Origin: Anisakis pegreffii
Lineage: Eukaryota > Nematoda > Chromadorea > Rhabditida > Anisakidae
Direction of reading: 5' to 3'
Length of the DNA: 64,000 nucleotides
Assembly (NCBI GenBank): GCA_035041965.1
Contig: JAPYMA010000387.1
Coordinates: 1-64,000, forward strand
Part shown: in pieces, positions 1-13,500 of the stretch
Layout: the number at the start of each line of letters is the position of its first letter
Numbering within the stretch: the stretch's first letter is position 1
Position numbers and translations under genes: made by a program
The notes under the pieces: model-generated
The model's input: only the letters and a program-made list of their open reading frames with translations
Databases searched by the model: none
What the model was told of the DNA's origin: nothing

Positions 1-108
1 CCTCATAACACATTTGATAACATTGGAACTTCATTCCAGCTGCTATCAAACAGCACTACAAACAGACGTTCTTCGAGTCACCAGTCAGCAACTCGACTCT
101 ACAGGTGA
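1..108 (+). CDS. Possible 3' end of a gene entering from the left edge
   Basis: Frame 1 is open from the first base to a TGA at 106-108 and would give a serine-, threonine- and arginine-rich tail that includes SSSHQSATRLYR. Base composition here is more balanced than in the AT-rich DNA that follows. An alternative reading is a spliced exon: ATTCCAG at 33-39 could be an acceptor and CTACAG/GTGAGT at 104/105 a strong donor. The product is not recognised, and the stretch is short enough to be chance. Confidence 0.2.
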   Translation, partial: PHNTFDNIGTSFQLLSNSTTNRRSSSHQSATRLYR

Positions 109-3100
109 GTGGTCCAGGCGAACTTTCCAGACCTACCGCTAACTTCATAAGGCTATTCATACCCTACGTTCATGAAGCTCAGTTTTATAGGGATAGTTTT
201 CTTCCTTTCATATGCCAGTGCAACTACTGTCAACCTGCTACAGTTCCTGCCACAACAACCTAAATGACTGTTTTCTTATGCGATACCTCTACCCCTAAGG
301 AACAACCATTTCCGAGAGCCTGTTCCTCAGCTATGAGTCTACTAGGTTACTGCCGTTGGGTTGTGCATAGATGACTTAATACTTCTCTGAATCACATGCC
401 CAAGTCCGGTCAGGTCAGTTCTAGTCCACATTAGGTTGAATGAATTTAAGAAATCTCAAATTCAAATTCAAATCGAGGTCTCAAGCGATGCCAAATCCGC
501 TAAGCGATACGTCAACTAATGGTAAAGTTGCATTCATGTGGTTTCAAATTTATAGCTCACAATCAGTGAGCTTTAATAGTCAAGCTAAGTCAAGTCCATT
601 TTGCTGCGATAGCTACCTCAATAAATATCAGAAGATATGCTGCCCTCGTTAGAGTCCAACACGGGTTCACGTAATAGAGTCCACATTGTGGGAGGAGATG
701 GGAGAGGAATGACGGGGTGCACAAACTGAAAAAAATTTTCAATTAGGTGGGATGGGCCATATATAGGGCCAGTCCAAGTCCCAACCTCTGGCTCCGGAGT
801 TAAGCGGGTCATTACGTGCCGCATCCCTCCTTCGCCCTAGACATATCCCACAAAGATTCACAATGTTGTCGACAACAATCAATGTGAAAAATGAATAAAC
901 ATGTAAACAAATGAATACATAAATAATTAAATAATGAAAAATTCATCATAATTGATGACAATGAACATTTATAAATCAAGCAATTCACGATGTCAATAAT
1001 TATATGGAAAACAGAGCCGTAATGCTGACTCAGAATTTATTACATTTTCCCCTTGGTATCGAACAACTGTAAATGAGATTTTGAAACGTTTAGAGAATTT
1101 TCATTGAAGCGTTATTAACGTATAATCATCAGAGGGCTATTGCCCTGTCCAGATTCCATCCTAAACGATGACAGAAATTTGTGGATATCCTCGAAAATAA
1201 TTGATAATGATAGTCTACAACCCCCTAGACTTCTCAGCACATGACAGTACAGTGATAGGAATATATCACATTGAATATTGATAACAATAACACCAAACAA
1301 TGATGATAATATAACGCGAATAACATCAACGACCGAAGAAAAAAAACACAAAAAAATCCCCCCCGTTAAAACGTACGAAGCATCATAAGCATCTTCACAA
1401 ATTATCATATATTCCAACTGACAATAACTCAACAGCGCAACACAGCATCTACCACTGTATTGTCAAGTATGCTCAACGATTCGATTACAAACAAAGTATA
1501 ATTTACAAGTGATTAACAACATTCATGAACATAATTCGTAATATTCGTAATTGAATTAAAGAATGAAAGAATGAAGAGTGCAAAAATGTGGTCACTGACC
1601 ACAACTGAATTTTATTTTCGGTCTCTAAGTTCAAGTCTGGAAGTACTAACCTGGCGCCTCCTCGCGCCATGGTGTCATATTTGCTGACTGTAAGATTGTT
1701 GTTGTTTTGATACTGATGTTACCACAGGAAATGCTGCGATATATGTTATTGTATCTTGTTGCTAATACATTTTGAACTGATAACATATCTTGTTTTTAAT
1801 CCCATCGGATGCCATCGGCCCACCATCATCGATTGTCGTGTCCAGCATCGTGAAATTACGGTCATAATCATCAGGACTCGACTCCACCTAGAACTGGATG
1901 ACAGTTTAACGCTGACAAAATGAATCATTTTCAGGAATATATTGCATTGCTATATTATCAAAAATACCAACATCACTGCCAGTATTATGTCTGTTATCAC
2001 ACAACTGTTTTACAGATTACATCAGCACATGTAACAGAGAACATTCACACGATATATCGTCCGCATAGATTCATACTAGATCAGGAGAAAATAACAAGAC
2101 TGATTGGCAGCGAGTCATTTCAAACAAATTAAATCATCACAGAATTGATTCAATTCCTTACCTTCGATTTTAGGAGATGACCAACGACAGTTTCGGTGAA
2201 ACTGTCGCATCCTTCTTGCTCGATCACCTCCGAAACTGTGCAAGTCTAAAACAGCATTAAATGATTAATTCGTAGTTCTCATCCAGTTCATTTCAATACA
2301 ATCCGAGCAATTTAACATAATACGATTATCATTGATAAGTCGGCCTCACAGGTTACCAATATTCGATACTAAATATAGTGAGTGAGTTTCAATGGTGATA
2401 AAATATTAATAGAATATCAATGATAATACAGCACCAAACATCAGCGTAGTTCATCAACTGCACTGAACTCAAAGTTTGCGCCAAACTGATCATTGCTGAC
2501 AATAGCTGTTCCCTTATTATAGATTCCTTCATCTACGGAATCATGTATCTATCAAACGATATGATACTAAATGACATGAACAATTGGAAGATTACTTGAA
2601 CCTAAAATGTCTACGGCGCAATTCCGAATTTCACCAGAAAATACATGAACGAACTAAAATCATGAGTAACATATATAAAGATGTAATACGCACCACAACT
2701 GCACCGCACGAAACATAAATGACAAAACTAAATGAATACCGAATGAGTCAGGCAGTCATAGTAACATGATCTGTAGTGATCAATTGATATGGAACCATTA
2801 ATAGATCGATGAAATTCATGAGTGTACATTTATGATCAGAACGATGTGATCAACGAAGCATACACAAGAAAGAATCGACATTTTGCCAAAGTCGTTCTCC
2901 ACGATCTTAGAAGCTGTTTCACTTCAGAATGCGAATGAAATTCCGGGGAACGCTAACAATACTAATCGGAGAGGATGTTATCAATCGAAAGTGTTTTCAA
3001 ATATCCTGGCAATTTGGATGACTGCACGGAGTTTCCGGATCCTTTGTTTCCGTCAAACAGAGTTTAGGAAAATTCGGTTCCCTTTGTCTAATGGTCGGAA

Positions 3101-4515
3101 TGGAAAAAAATTGGGCGTACTGACTCTACAAGCGGATATAATGCGGGACATGGAGCGAATCTCTTAGATTATTCGAAGAAAATAGAATTCCATCGAAAAT
3201 GAAAAATGGAATTCATAAATCAAACGAATATCAAATGAAAGCAGTCATACATTTTTTGTAACTTAATAAAAAGTGATTTAAGCCATCATGGTTGTGTTAG
3301 ATGAGCTAAAAATCGATGGACAGATGGGGTGCTTGATTACCTTATCAGTCGAAATAGCATTGTGATGACTGGTAAGAAAGAAAATAGAACGGGAATATAG
3401 AAGAGAGTAGACATGCAGAAGTTTAATGAACCTCGAGTATAATGCTTCAGATGTGAGCGTGTGTAGGTGTACACGTGCGTGTTTAAAGCATTGTAAACAT
3501 GGAACGCCGTTTGACGTTTTTGACACAGTGCGTCCAGAAGCCTATTGCGAAATTCCAGTGTACTGATAGTGAGTAAACAACATCGTAAAAAGTTTTGATC
3601 TCTGATCAATTATTTGAGATTGCATCATTGAAATTGTATCATCAAAGCGAAGACTAGAGCATGAGCATATAGTCTATTCTGAGTAAAGATAACAGATTGC
3701 TTAGCTAAGATACTGTTCATTGATATCACGAAGAGATGCATGAGATGTACGTGAAAGCCGATTGATAGAATTGAGATGTTGAATATTTTTAATTTCTATA
3801 CAGTCGATTCGCTCTAATGAGCAAATCGCCTTCGAGCAATAAAATATCTAACGATAAGGAGAATTAAAGAAAACTGATGAATAGAAAAAATAATGTATTA
3901 ATGCATACATCTGTCGGTATGACTGTCAATATCCGAACAGAATACCGCAGAAAAAGATTTCTAAGATGTGAATAAAAGGTATGAGAACACCGTGTGGAGG
4001 CAAATACGTTCCAATGCGCAATTTCGATGCTCGATTAGGGTTGTGTTGAAACTGCTTCAATGATATGCAATTCATCATTATCATTGCCTAATTAAAATAT
4101 GCATCAGAGCACATCAAAAAAACTGACATAAAAATATCAATCTTTTCCGTGGCTTTCCTTCCAAAGAAGACCGCATCCAGTGAGATTCTACCAGTCTTAC
4201 AAACGCACTGGTCTAAATACTTTATATTATAAAGATTGATATAAATACAATCAAAAGATCTAATTTCATAAGTTGATTTGAGAAAGCAAAACTGAGAGGA
4301 GATCCAGATGGACCGAATCGTGCACAAAATTCATATGTTACTGGGCAAACTTGATAATGCGGTAGCCTTGAAGGTGCCAGACCGATGTATCAATAAAATA
4401 CCTATATCCCTCAACTAAATCAAATTGCTCACACCAGTAAAATTTATAACATTCTGAATCTAGAGGCTCTGCTGGATGGAAAGGTGAAAAAAAAATTCAA
4501 TATTGATGGTCATAA
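109..4515. other. Gene-poor, AT-rich stretch
   Basis: I see no recognisable gene here. Two weak coding candidates exist. At 172-267 (+) there is a 31-codon frame that begins like a signal peptide (MKLSFIGIVFFLSYASA). At 618-824 (-) there is a proline-rich frame next to a good TTTTTTTCAG acceptor. Neither has a neighbouring exon that I could join with confidence. The remainder (840-4500) is AT-rich with short random frames. Confidence 0.5.
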
Positions 4516-5360
4516 ATCATTCGATCGAGCAGAGTCTCTGCTTTCTGAAAATGAAAATTCCGCCGAGAAATTCTGCCTTTGCGAGGAGATATAGCTATTT
4601 CCCTGATAATATAGGGGTTGCCACATTCAAGCCCACCGCTCTCTAAGCTTTGACCAGTAACATATCAATTTCTTCATACCAATCGATCGAGCAGAATCTC
4701 TGCATTCATAAAAATATATATTTTGTTGGGCGATTTTGCTTATTTGAGGAGCTATAGCTATTTTATTAAAGCTATCTCAACTAGCGCTGAGGTGCTCAAT
4801 GATATGCATTTGAACAATACAGGTCAATTGATGTTATACATTAGTATTGAAATATAGGTATGATACATTCAAGCCTACCATCTTCTCAGGTTTGCCCAGT
4901 AACATAGGAATTTTTGTAAATCATTCGATTGAGCAGAATCTCGGCTTTCTAAAAATGGTAATCTTGCCCTGAAAGTTTGCCTCTGCGAAGAGATATAGCT
5001 ATTTCCCTGATGCTATAGGGGTTAGCTCATTGAAACCTACCGTACTCTTTCCTTTGAGCAGTAGCATATCAATTTCTTCACACCAATCGATCGGGCAGAA
5101 TCCCTGCATTCAGAAAAATGTATATGTATATTTTGTCGGCCGATTTTGCTTAGTTGAGGAGCTATAGTTATTTTATTAAAGTTATCTCAACTAGCGCTGA
5201 GGTGCTCATTGATGTGCATTTGATCACTATAGGTCAATAGATATTACTATTGAAATATAGGTTTGATACATTCAAGCCTACCGTCTTCTCAGGTTTACTC
5301 AGTAATATAGTGATGTTCGTACATCGTTCGATTGAACAAAATCTCGGCTTTCTAACAATG
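4516..5360. repeat. Tandem duplication, about 404-bp unit, two copies plus a start of a third
   Basis: Unit 1 runs about 4516-4919 and unit 2 about 4920-5322, followed by about 40 bp of a third. Matching landmarks lie about 404 bp apart: TTCGATCGAGCAGA versus TTCGATTGAGCAGA; GAGATATAGCTATTTCCCTG; CAATTTCTTCA(TA/CA)CCAATCGATCG; CTCAACTAGCGCTGAGGTGC; and GATACATTCAAGCCTACC. Each unit also contains a diverged internal half-repeat of the CGATCGAGCAGAATCTC box. The copies differ by scattered substitutions and small indels, so the duplication is not recent. No coding sense is visible. Confidence 0.85.
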
Positions 5361-5424
5361 CTTATTTACTCGAGTTAGTTTCAGTTGAAATATCGCCTGT
5401 TCGAGAAAGTAATTGTAAATATAT

Positions 5425-5545
5425 GCAGAGAGTTGTGGCACACTGTCTTCATGAATGCGATGGCTAACGCGTGCTCTGTGTGTTGGACCACATCCCCCTT
5501 CGTGATTGACCTAAACTGCAGGATTACCTACTGTTTAGAACATGA
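5425..5545 (+). repeat. Short dispersed element, copy 1
   Basis: This contains GAGTTGTGGCACACTGT, then GGCTAACGCGTGCTCTGTG, then GGACCACATCCCCCTT and TTGACCTAAACTG. The same blocks recur near 23.88-23.98 kb and 26.14-26.25 kb. In copy 2 the GTTGTGGCACA block lies on the other side in inverted orientation, which suggests a small element with terminal inverted repeats. Confidence 0.6.
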
Positions 5546-6878
5546 GTTTCTGCAGAATAGATCTGCGTCTGTTTCCATGGACTTTGTAGTCATAGTTTTG
5601 TGCATGTTTAGTGTCATGAATGTTAGAATAGTTTGTTGATGGAGTGCTTAGCAAGACGTCTGGCATTGTTTTAAAGAGCAGAAATATCTCTTCAATGTTG
5701 TACATTTTTACAGATTCGTGATGAAACCCAGTGTTGACAAACCATTTTATTGTATGCAACCAAGTAGAAGTGTAGAAAGAGATCCTTGACCCAACACATG
5801 CAACGGAACTTGACTTAAATTCCTGTTATCTTCTGCTGAAGTCAGACCTCATTGGGTATCTGAAAGTCGGTGGCAAATTCATCAGAGTTGCTGTCGCGCT
5901 GTATGAAGTATGCTGCGCAGCTGCAGTTAAGAGTGACCGCCCTAATCAACCTAGCAAAACTTTATTGATCAATCTGAAGCCTCGTAGGAGTATGTTTTGA
6001 AGCATGAGAGTTTCAAAAAGAACGATTTCGGAAGACGGAAAATTTCAGTCTTGATTCTCCTTAGGCGGCTATTTGACGTTACTAGGTGTCCGGCTTCCAA
6101 ACTCCACAGATAACTCAAACTCCAAAAGTGTTTGTTTATAAGTATTCCGGCTCCAAAAACGTATCTCTAAAATATCGAAAAAGTTTTCGGCAGCTCCGTG
6201 GGCACCTTGTCGCAGTGCGGAGACTTCAGCATTAAACTGAAAACTAACTAACGTGGTGAGTTAATTACTGTATGTACGTCTGACAACAATTGCCCAATGA
6301 TACGAACTAAACGGATTTTTTTAGTGATGTCTTGAATTTAATTTTGAAGCTGACGTTTTTAATTTGGGGGTTCAGTTTAGTAAGAACACGTGAAAAATTT
6401 TACTGTCGTCAACTAAATTTTTTCAGTATGAATGTTGATGTTTTTGTTGTTTTTTTAAAAAGTTATTTTGTATCTGAATTTGGAATTCGGTTCAGACTCA
6501 ACTTGGGATTCGGCATACGCCTAAGTGTCGAGTACGACATGGGGTTTGTGGGAGAGAGTTTTCGAGGTTCGAGAAGGATCGGTGGAGTTTGGAGGGTGGG
6601 CATCTGGTACTATCAGAGAGCCATGTGAGGGAGGTCGGGGTTGAATTTTAGATTTTTCAACAAAATATTTTTTTCAATCAGCATGAAATTTGAAAGAGAT
6701 TAGCTGTGTTTTAATGTTGCTTAAAGTCGGAATCTTAAACTTCAATTGAACCAATTTGATTATATTTTGTGCATTGAATTTCAGAGATTCAAATATTGCA
6801 AGGTATTTTATTGTGAAGAAGATGCTTGTAGTATCATCGATATTGTAAGTGCTGTCGAGTTTGAGAACGAATAAGAAG
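5546..6878. other. Non-coding 5' flank of the phosphatase gene
   Basis: No gene is recognised. At about 6050-6210 there is a stretch rich in CGGCTCC/CCGGCTTCC words followed by A-rich runs. It resembles, in word composition, stretches at 25.44-25.62 kb and 47.38-47.57 kb. The segment just upstream of 6879 should hold the promoter and 5' UTR of the phosphatase gene, and possibly further 5' exons, but I see no distinct signal. Confidence 0.4.
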
Positions 6879-9800
6879 ATGATATTGAAATTGAGAAGCG
6901 AATTGATGCGTCAGCTGCGGCGTCAGGTGCGTACGTCAAGGGCGAATACAGATGCACAATTGCGTGCAGCAGAACGTGCATGTGTTCTTTCAGATGCGGC
7001 CGTTGCACGTGTTGACATTGCGCAGTTGCCAGCCAATCGACCTATCGAAGACTTTTATGCATCTGCTAAATGTCTTTCGTCCAATGCCTTTTTGTTCGGT
7101 TCGTTTCTTTCTTTTTAATTACTACTATTCGGCACTCGATTTAGTATAATAGTACTCTAACTTATTCAGTCCATCTTTCTCTAACATTCAATATTTTACG
7201 CCGATTGTATAGTTGGCTTAAACACCCTATGGTTCATGACATATTAGTCAGCGAGTGAAAAGATAGTTTACAAGAGGGACCCTTGCAGAAAACTACTATC
7301 AGTAAGAACAACTGATGCGAGGAATGTTCATCAGGACTAGTATATGGCAACTGATTTACATTTTAATGCTGAACATACTACATGAAAGGAAATGGTTCCC
7401 GTAATTGTACCCTAATAATATGATTGATTAAGGTGTCTTCGATGGTCATGGTGGTGCTTTATGTAGTCAGAATGTTTCAATACGTCTCTTCGATTACATT
7501 TGTGCATCCGTACTTCCGAAGCATATTGTCACTAATGTTTCATTGAATGGTCGACTTCAATGGCTCTGTTCAAGTGCTGATCATCATCTCGCTCCTGATT
7601 TTCGGTTCATTTTCTTATCGTTTTGGTTGTTTCTTCATTCAGAGTAGTTTATTAGATAATTTTAATTTGTGGCAGGGTTCCTGCCCCAGTTGTTGAATGA
7701 AGATTGTTTAAACAAACATAGTCGTTTTTACTGTCGTGGTCTTGTTGGTATTGTTGACATGTCTTCATTGTTGTTGCTATCATTATCGTATCATAATTAG
7801 TCCTGTCATTAATTTAGAGAAGAGCATGAGAAAAATGTTCGAAGATTTTATCGTAAAGTCAAAAGTGACGTAGATATCACGACAGTTCGAAAGGCGCTAC
7901 AAGCTGCATTCTGTGCATTGGACGAAGATATTTCTAGTGCAGCGCTTCCAAACAGTCAAGGGCATGTTTCGAGGTGGATATTCACTGTTTATATTGAATT
8001 TTTAATTGAAAACTGGATTTAGTTTTACTTTGAATTCTGCACTTGAATAGTTGATAATTTACGTCGTAGAATCCAAACGAAAGAATTAATTTTTCATCGG
8101 AGTAGGTGAAAATTTTGTTAGTAAAATGGCTTGTGTTGAATAATCGTGCAACGAATCATCAGTGTAATGCCCTTGTAGAGAGTTAGCACATGTTGCGGCA
8201 TCGGGCTCTTGCGGTGTAGTCGCACATCTTCGAGAAGGTCATATCCACGTCGCGAATGTTGGCGATAGCGCAGCTGTACTTGGCGTTTGCAATCATGGCA
8301 ATGTTTCAGCACGACTTTTATCGAGACCGCATTGTATTGACAACACTGATGAGGTTTCGCTCTTCTAATTGAACTACTTCTTATTTTAATGTGTCATTTA
8401 ATATATCTTCGTTCAATTAAATGTAATTATGGTAGATGCATTTCTATGATTATGTTGAATTCATTCAATGTGATTTTTATTGGTTTCAATGTGATTTCTA
8501 ATTATATTCGTACTGCGTCGTTCATTTGCGTTCAGTGTGTTCTAGTAGTATTAAGGTAAAACGACTACGCAGCGCACATCCGATAGTTGAATCGACTACA
8601 ATCCTTCGTGGTGGACGACTGCTTGGTGAACTTTATCCGCTGAGAGCGTTTGGTGATGTGCGTTATAAATGGCCGGTCGAACTACAGAAGACTGTTCTTG
8701 AACCGTTCGGTGATACTCCACCCACTGGACTTTACACACCTCCTTACTTAACTGCCTTGCCTGAGGTTGGCAATGGCTTTTGTATCTATAACCATGTGTA
8801 CCTGCAAAAGCTGCGTAAAGATGAAAAACGTATTTTCTGAGACAAGTTTATGCGTAGAATCAGGAAATGAACTTCTTTCCTCCGCTATGAGTACCCATAA
8901 AACAACCTCACAAAATGACCTCATCTTTGCGTAATTTTTGCTGTTACGTATTTCAATCATTGTTGAGTCGTTCATAAGCATTAAGTTAGTAAATTTGAAG
9001 GTCATTCAAGATGGTCGTTAAATTTAAGTTGAATGTCATAAATGATGATTTTTAAAACTCGAAACTTTGTTAGGTGATAAGGTTTTTTTCCTGTTTGGTT
9101 AATGATAGATGGAAGTTACGTAATTACTGGGTGCTCAGAACGAGCGGCTGCAATGGTTGATTTAAGGAATGGTGTAATATCAATCGTTGATGAATTGTTT
9201 TTTGGCTGCTTGAATAATATTTAATATGTTTGTTAGAACCGAAGCAATTTTGTGCAGTTGTTTTTTCATTGAGGCAGTTCGTTTGTGTTGCATTTCGAAA
9301 CAGCTGTCATGAAAGTGCAGGAATCATTATTGTAGTTTTATTAATATCAATTCGATGTTGTAGCAGTAAGTCATTTCTAATATGAGTGATTGAAACAGAT
9401 TATTTGCAATAAGAATGAAATGTTTCAGGTGCTTTATCATCGACTCACTCCAAACGATCGTTTCCTCGTGTTGGCATCTGATGGCTTGTGGGAATGGCTT
9501 GAACCAGATATTGTTGTGCGTCTTATATCTGATCATGCTATTGGTGCACAAACGCTAACTGCATATCAACCAAAAGCTGGTATCAAACTCGCACAGGTTC
9601 ATTCTATCTTATTCAGTTTGATCATATTGAAATTCGAGTTTTCATTAGCGACAACTCGTACTGGAATAGAATTAGTATCAAATCACCGGAATGTTTAAAC
9701 TATATTTTTACAACTTTTCAGTAATTTTCTCTAACTTTAGATCATCGTTCAACGAAAGGCATTCAGTTTTGTGATGTTACAGGTGCGTGCTGAACTTAGA

Positions 9801-10031
9801 CAGCGATTTGCGGGTGAAAGTAAGAAACCAATAGATGAGAATAGCGCAACGCATGTGTTGAGGCATGCATTAGGTGGTTGTTCGGGTGGTACCGAACTGC
9901 AGTATCGACGTCTAACGGATATGTTGCAGTTACCGGCTGGTATGGCTAGGAATTATCGTGACGATATCACCGTGATTGTAATACATTTCAATCAAAGCTA
10001 TATTGAATCACTTGTTTCGACTCAGCGTTAA
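6879..10031 (+). CDS. PDP1: Pyruvate dehydrogenase phosphatase catalytic subunit, PP2C family
   Basis: This is a Mg2+/Mn2+-dependent Ser/Thr phosphatase that in known homologues reactivates the mitochondrial pyruvate dehydrogenase complex by dephosphorylating E1-alpha. Seven exons keep one frame: 6879-7098, 7433-7604, 7818-7973, 8179-8353, 8556-8765, 9429-9596 and 9783-10031 (about 449 residues; human PDP1 has 537). PDP-specific landmarks in order are QLPANRPIED; VFDGHGG (about residue 75); HVANVGDSAAVLG; GRLLGELYPLRAFGDVRYKW; TPPYLTALPEV; LVLASDGLWEW (about 329); and NYRDDITVIV (about 426). The metal-binding acidic residues (PIED, DGH, SDG, RDD) are all present. The start is the first in-frame ATG upstream of the first recognisable block. 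It lacks a convincing mitochondrial presequence, so an upstream 5' exon may be missing. Identity is firm; the N terminus is not. Confidence 0.93.
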
Positions 10032-13000
10032 TCATCAGTAATTTTGCTTGTCGTGTTCAATTATCGTTAGATACATGCCATACTCAACATTTTTAAAAAC
10101 TCAAATTCTTAATACTATTAATGATGTTGCAAGCAGCAGAAGTAATTTTTAAAGAATCTATCAAGAAAGTTCATTGTAAAAGTCGAATGCTTTTGATAAA
10201 GGAAACCTTTGACCGAGAACGTAAGAAGTGTATGCGGCAGTTGTGGATATGAGAAATATTCTGCCGTTTAACGAATACAGTCTAGATGCTCCGTGGATGA
10301 AAGTGCCGTCTTGTATTAGAGGTTTTATATCGAAGAAGTCGTCTTATTATTGCTAGTCTTAATATTATTTGATTGATGTTGAGGGTACTGTTATTATTAT
10401 TGTCATTTTATTTTGATATAATCAGTGTCATTGCTTAGAATATAGCAATTGCTCATTTTGATTATGGTATGATTTAGGAGGCTTTCTCAGTGTTAGTTTC
10501 AGAAACGCTTCTGTATTGTATTTTGTTTTAACTCGTTCGATTTGCTCAAAAGATGAGTGCGTAATGAGGTTTTTTGTATAGAAGCTGAAACGTTCGCGTT
10601 GATGTTTACGTATTCATTCTTGCCTGTTTTTTTAAAGTTGTCAGTACAAAGCAGAATCATCGTTTGTAACGTATAAATTGTCGTGTGCATACAATATGAG
10701 CTTACCTTTTAGCTAAACAGATCCGATTTGAGATCAATCACAGGAAGCAGTGGAAGACTTAATTTAGGATTCTAACATCTTTCAGAAGTATGGTAGAGAA
10801 AGCGAGGACTTTTTTTGGATTATTGTGCAACAATTCTCACTCGACGTGAATTTGCTTTCAAATATTTTTGAAGGGTGCTGTTGCTAATGTGACATCTGAA
10901 CCAACTGGGTCACTGTTATGAGACAGTGGCGTAATTCTTCTCAAGTTTTAACTCTTATGGATTCATCTTCCAGTTGCTTTCATACTTTTAGTCTCATTTT
11001 TGTAGCTAAAGTTGTTTTCGTTCAAAGTTTGAATTGTGAATTTGATTCACAAAATCGTTTTCAGTCGGTTTTGCTCATTAAATTGTTCTGTCATCGCTAA
11101 ACGGTTGAATTGTATTCTCTCACATTGAATTGCTCTTTGCACGCTCACAAATTGTCCACCGGTTAAATCTAAGAATCAGTCCTTCCGATTGTTGTCGAAT
11201 TTTTTGTAAGCCAAACATTCGTTTTATCTCCGCATTTATGTATGTAATTTATTAGCTGAATTTTGAATAATGCATCCCTGAAATGGTAAATGAATGAATC
11301 GTTTGCAGTAGCTTTCATTTATTCAGTCTTTTTGTGTATGTGGTCGTCAGTTCAGTTTACTTTGTACGTTGCACGTTTAGTTTACTCAGTGTGGATTTTT
11401 TGGTTGCTATCAATCAGCTGTTGTTATTGATTATACGATTGGCTAAGAATGTTCCCACTGACACAGTGAATTATTTAGGATGCATTTGATTTGTTCATTA
11501 AAAAAACGTGAACAGAATAGCCAATTTCTTGTAAACAGTCCATGTTTCGATTCTTCTTTAAAGCTTCTTGTTTCTTTAATATACACTTCGTTTTCCTACT
11601 TTCAATGCGATGCCAGGCGGTTATTTTTTAAAAATTTATATTATTCTATTTCCTATCAGTCGATGAAAGTGATATCAAAATGAAGTGATGAGGTGAATTT
11701 GTCCGTTTGTTTGTTTACCTTCAGTGTTTGGAAAGGATAATACGATTTAGTGAATAATGAGATCCAGGCCGATTCGAGTGGTTAACGTATCCATTGGAAG
11801 CTTTCTTCGTGTCATGTGTTATCTCACAAGACACACCTATTATGATCAGATATGAAAAACAAAAAAATCAAAATTTTCAATTAAACTTTCAATTAAAAAG
11901 TATTTAATTGCACAAATGATACGAGTTGTTAGGGACTACAAAATTTCTTCCCATTGTAAAAATATCTTATTGTTAGTGAAATACAAAAACCTGAGCTGAA
12001 CTGACGGAAAAGAAATTATAGAGACAGAGATGCGAGAGAGAAGCTGTGGTGGGGACAATGTTTAAACTGATGTTAACGCCGTTTTGTTGAAATGAACAGA
12101 GGCATCAATACAGTTGATGTGGAAACTCTGTAACCAGAAGAAAATTTCATTGAATCTTCAAAAAAAAAAAACCCATGCGCCACATCGATGAGTGACGTTC
12201 GGATGCTTACTTTCAGAAAAGGCCACAAAACATCACTTCACTTCAACGGAGGCTGTACAAATGCATGTTTTCAATGAAGGCATTAGAACTTGACCAATGC
12301 GCGGATCGGACTTCATGTTCTTGATTAGTGGGAAAGATAGAGTTCTGGCAATGCAACTACTAATTCACCGATCCATGGACGAATGGAAAGTTCGGTGACC
12401 TTCTGCTACACAGAATTTTGCCCTTCAAGCGTGGTGGTCCAAGCTACAACCATTAGGCCACCATCGTTTGGTTTCTAACACCGTCTGAAAAATAACCGAA
12501 GAACGACCGGGAATGATACGTGGAACTGTCTCACGTCTACAGCTCAAAAATTCATTGATCAAATTTTTGACGGGCGATGGTAATGGGCAAGTGTATTGTC
12601 TGGTAACTACTTTACTCATGACTGAAAAAAATTTCGTAGAAGTCCACTTTTAACGCGAAGACAAAAGGATAACTGCATGGAGTTAATGTTTCGCTATGTA
12701 AACAACACCTTCGATATCACAGTATACAACGGAACAACGTTTAAAACTGAAAACAACCTGAGATATTTACAAACATCCAAATTATCTCTGCATTACATCT
12801 AGCATTTAGTCACAACAACTGCCAACTAGAAAGAATTACTTCAATATATTACTAAAGAGCAGCATAATTAAGTTTAAATATTTCAGCAAATTTTTTGCTA
12901 AAAAAAGTCACCACAGCAAATTTCGGAGCGTTCTCAATGATTTTAGTTGTGCTTTTAACTTGTTTGAATGGAATATAACAATACGCAGAAATTGTAAACG

Positions 13001-13500
13001 TTGAACAAGTCAATTATTGGGAACAGATTGAAATTTTGTGGTACATTCTTGCTCAATAAACAATCACAACTGAAAATTGCAGCCGTCATCCGCCTCTCAA
13101 TCGTCTCTTCTCTTCGTGCTAACCGCAAAAAACAACTACACGATATCCAAATATGGACGAAAGTGAAAACTTTTATACACAAAATTAGCAACAAGTGCGA
13201 ATGGAATTCATCGATGAATATACAGCTAAGAACAGCACCTTCATTCTTCCATCTTTCATCTGCAATCAACAATTTTTGCCACGTCCATGACTACTATTAC
13301 TTTATTTTTCGCTCATCGATTCGTCATCACCCACATATTCACTCTGAAAATGATGGAAGAAGGACAATACAGATAATAAAATTGCACTGATTTCCGCCCC
13401 ACAAACCGAACTGTGAAGAAAAACATATATGGAAATGCAATGGCGATGCAGTGAAATGCTGCAAAAATTTTCCGATTATTACCTATAATAGCGAAAGCAA
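10032..13500. other. Intergenic region between convergent genes
   Basis: This holds the 3' flanks of the phosphatase gene (+) and the SS18-like gene (-), which converge. It is AT-rich and broken into short frames. A minus-strand frame at 12425-12619 has slightly better composition but matches nothing I know. No repeats or RNA genes were recognised. Confidence 0.5.

Noticed and set aside
618..824. Proline-rich minus-strand frame (68 codons) with a strong acceptor inside
   Set aside because: No partner exons in phase and no family resemblance; composition alone is not enough.
640..840. GC-richer stretch with GAGTTAAGCG, considered as a 5S rRNA or spliced-leader gene
   Set aside because: The remaining conserved 5S segments and the spliced-leader sequence GGTTTAATTACCCAAG are absent.
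12200..12620. Minus-strand segment considered as a degraded transposase
   Set aside because: No ordered set of catalytic or DNA-binding motifs could be found in any frame.
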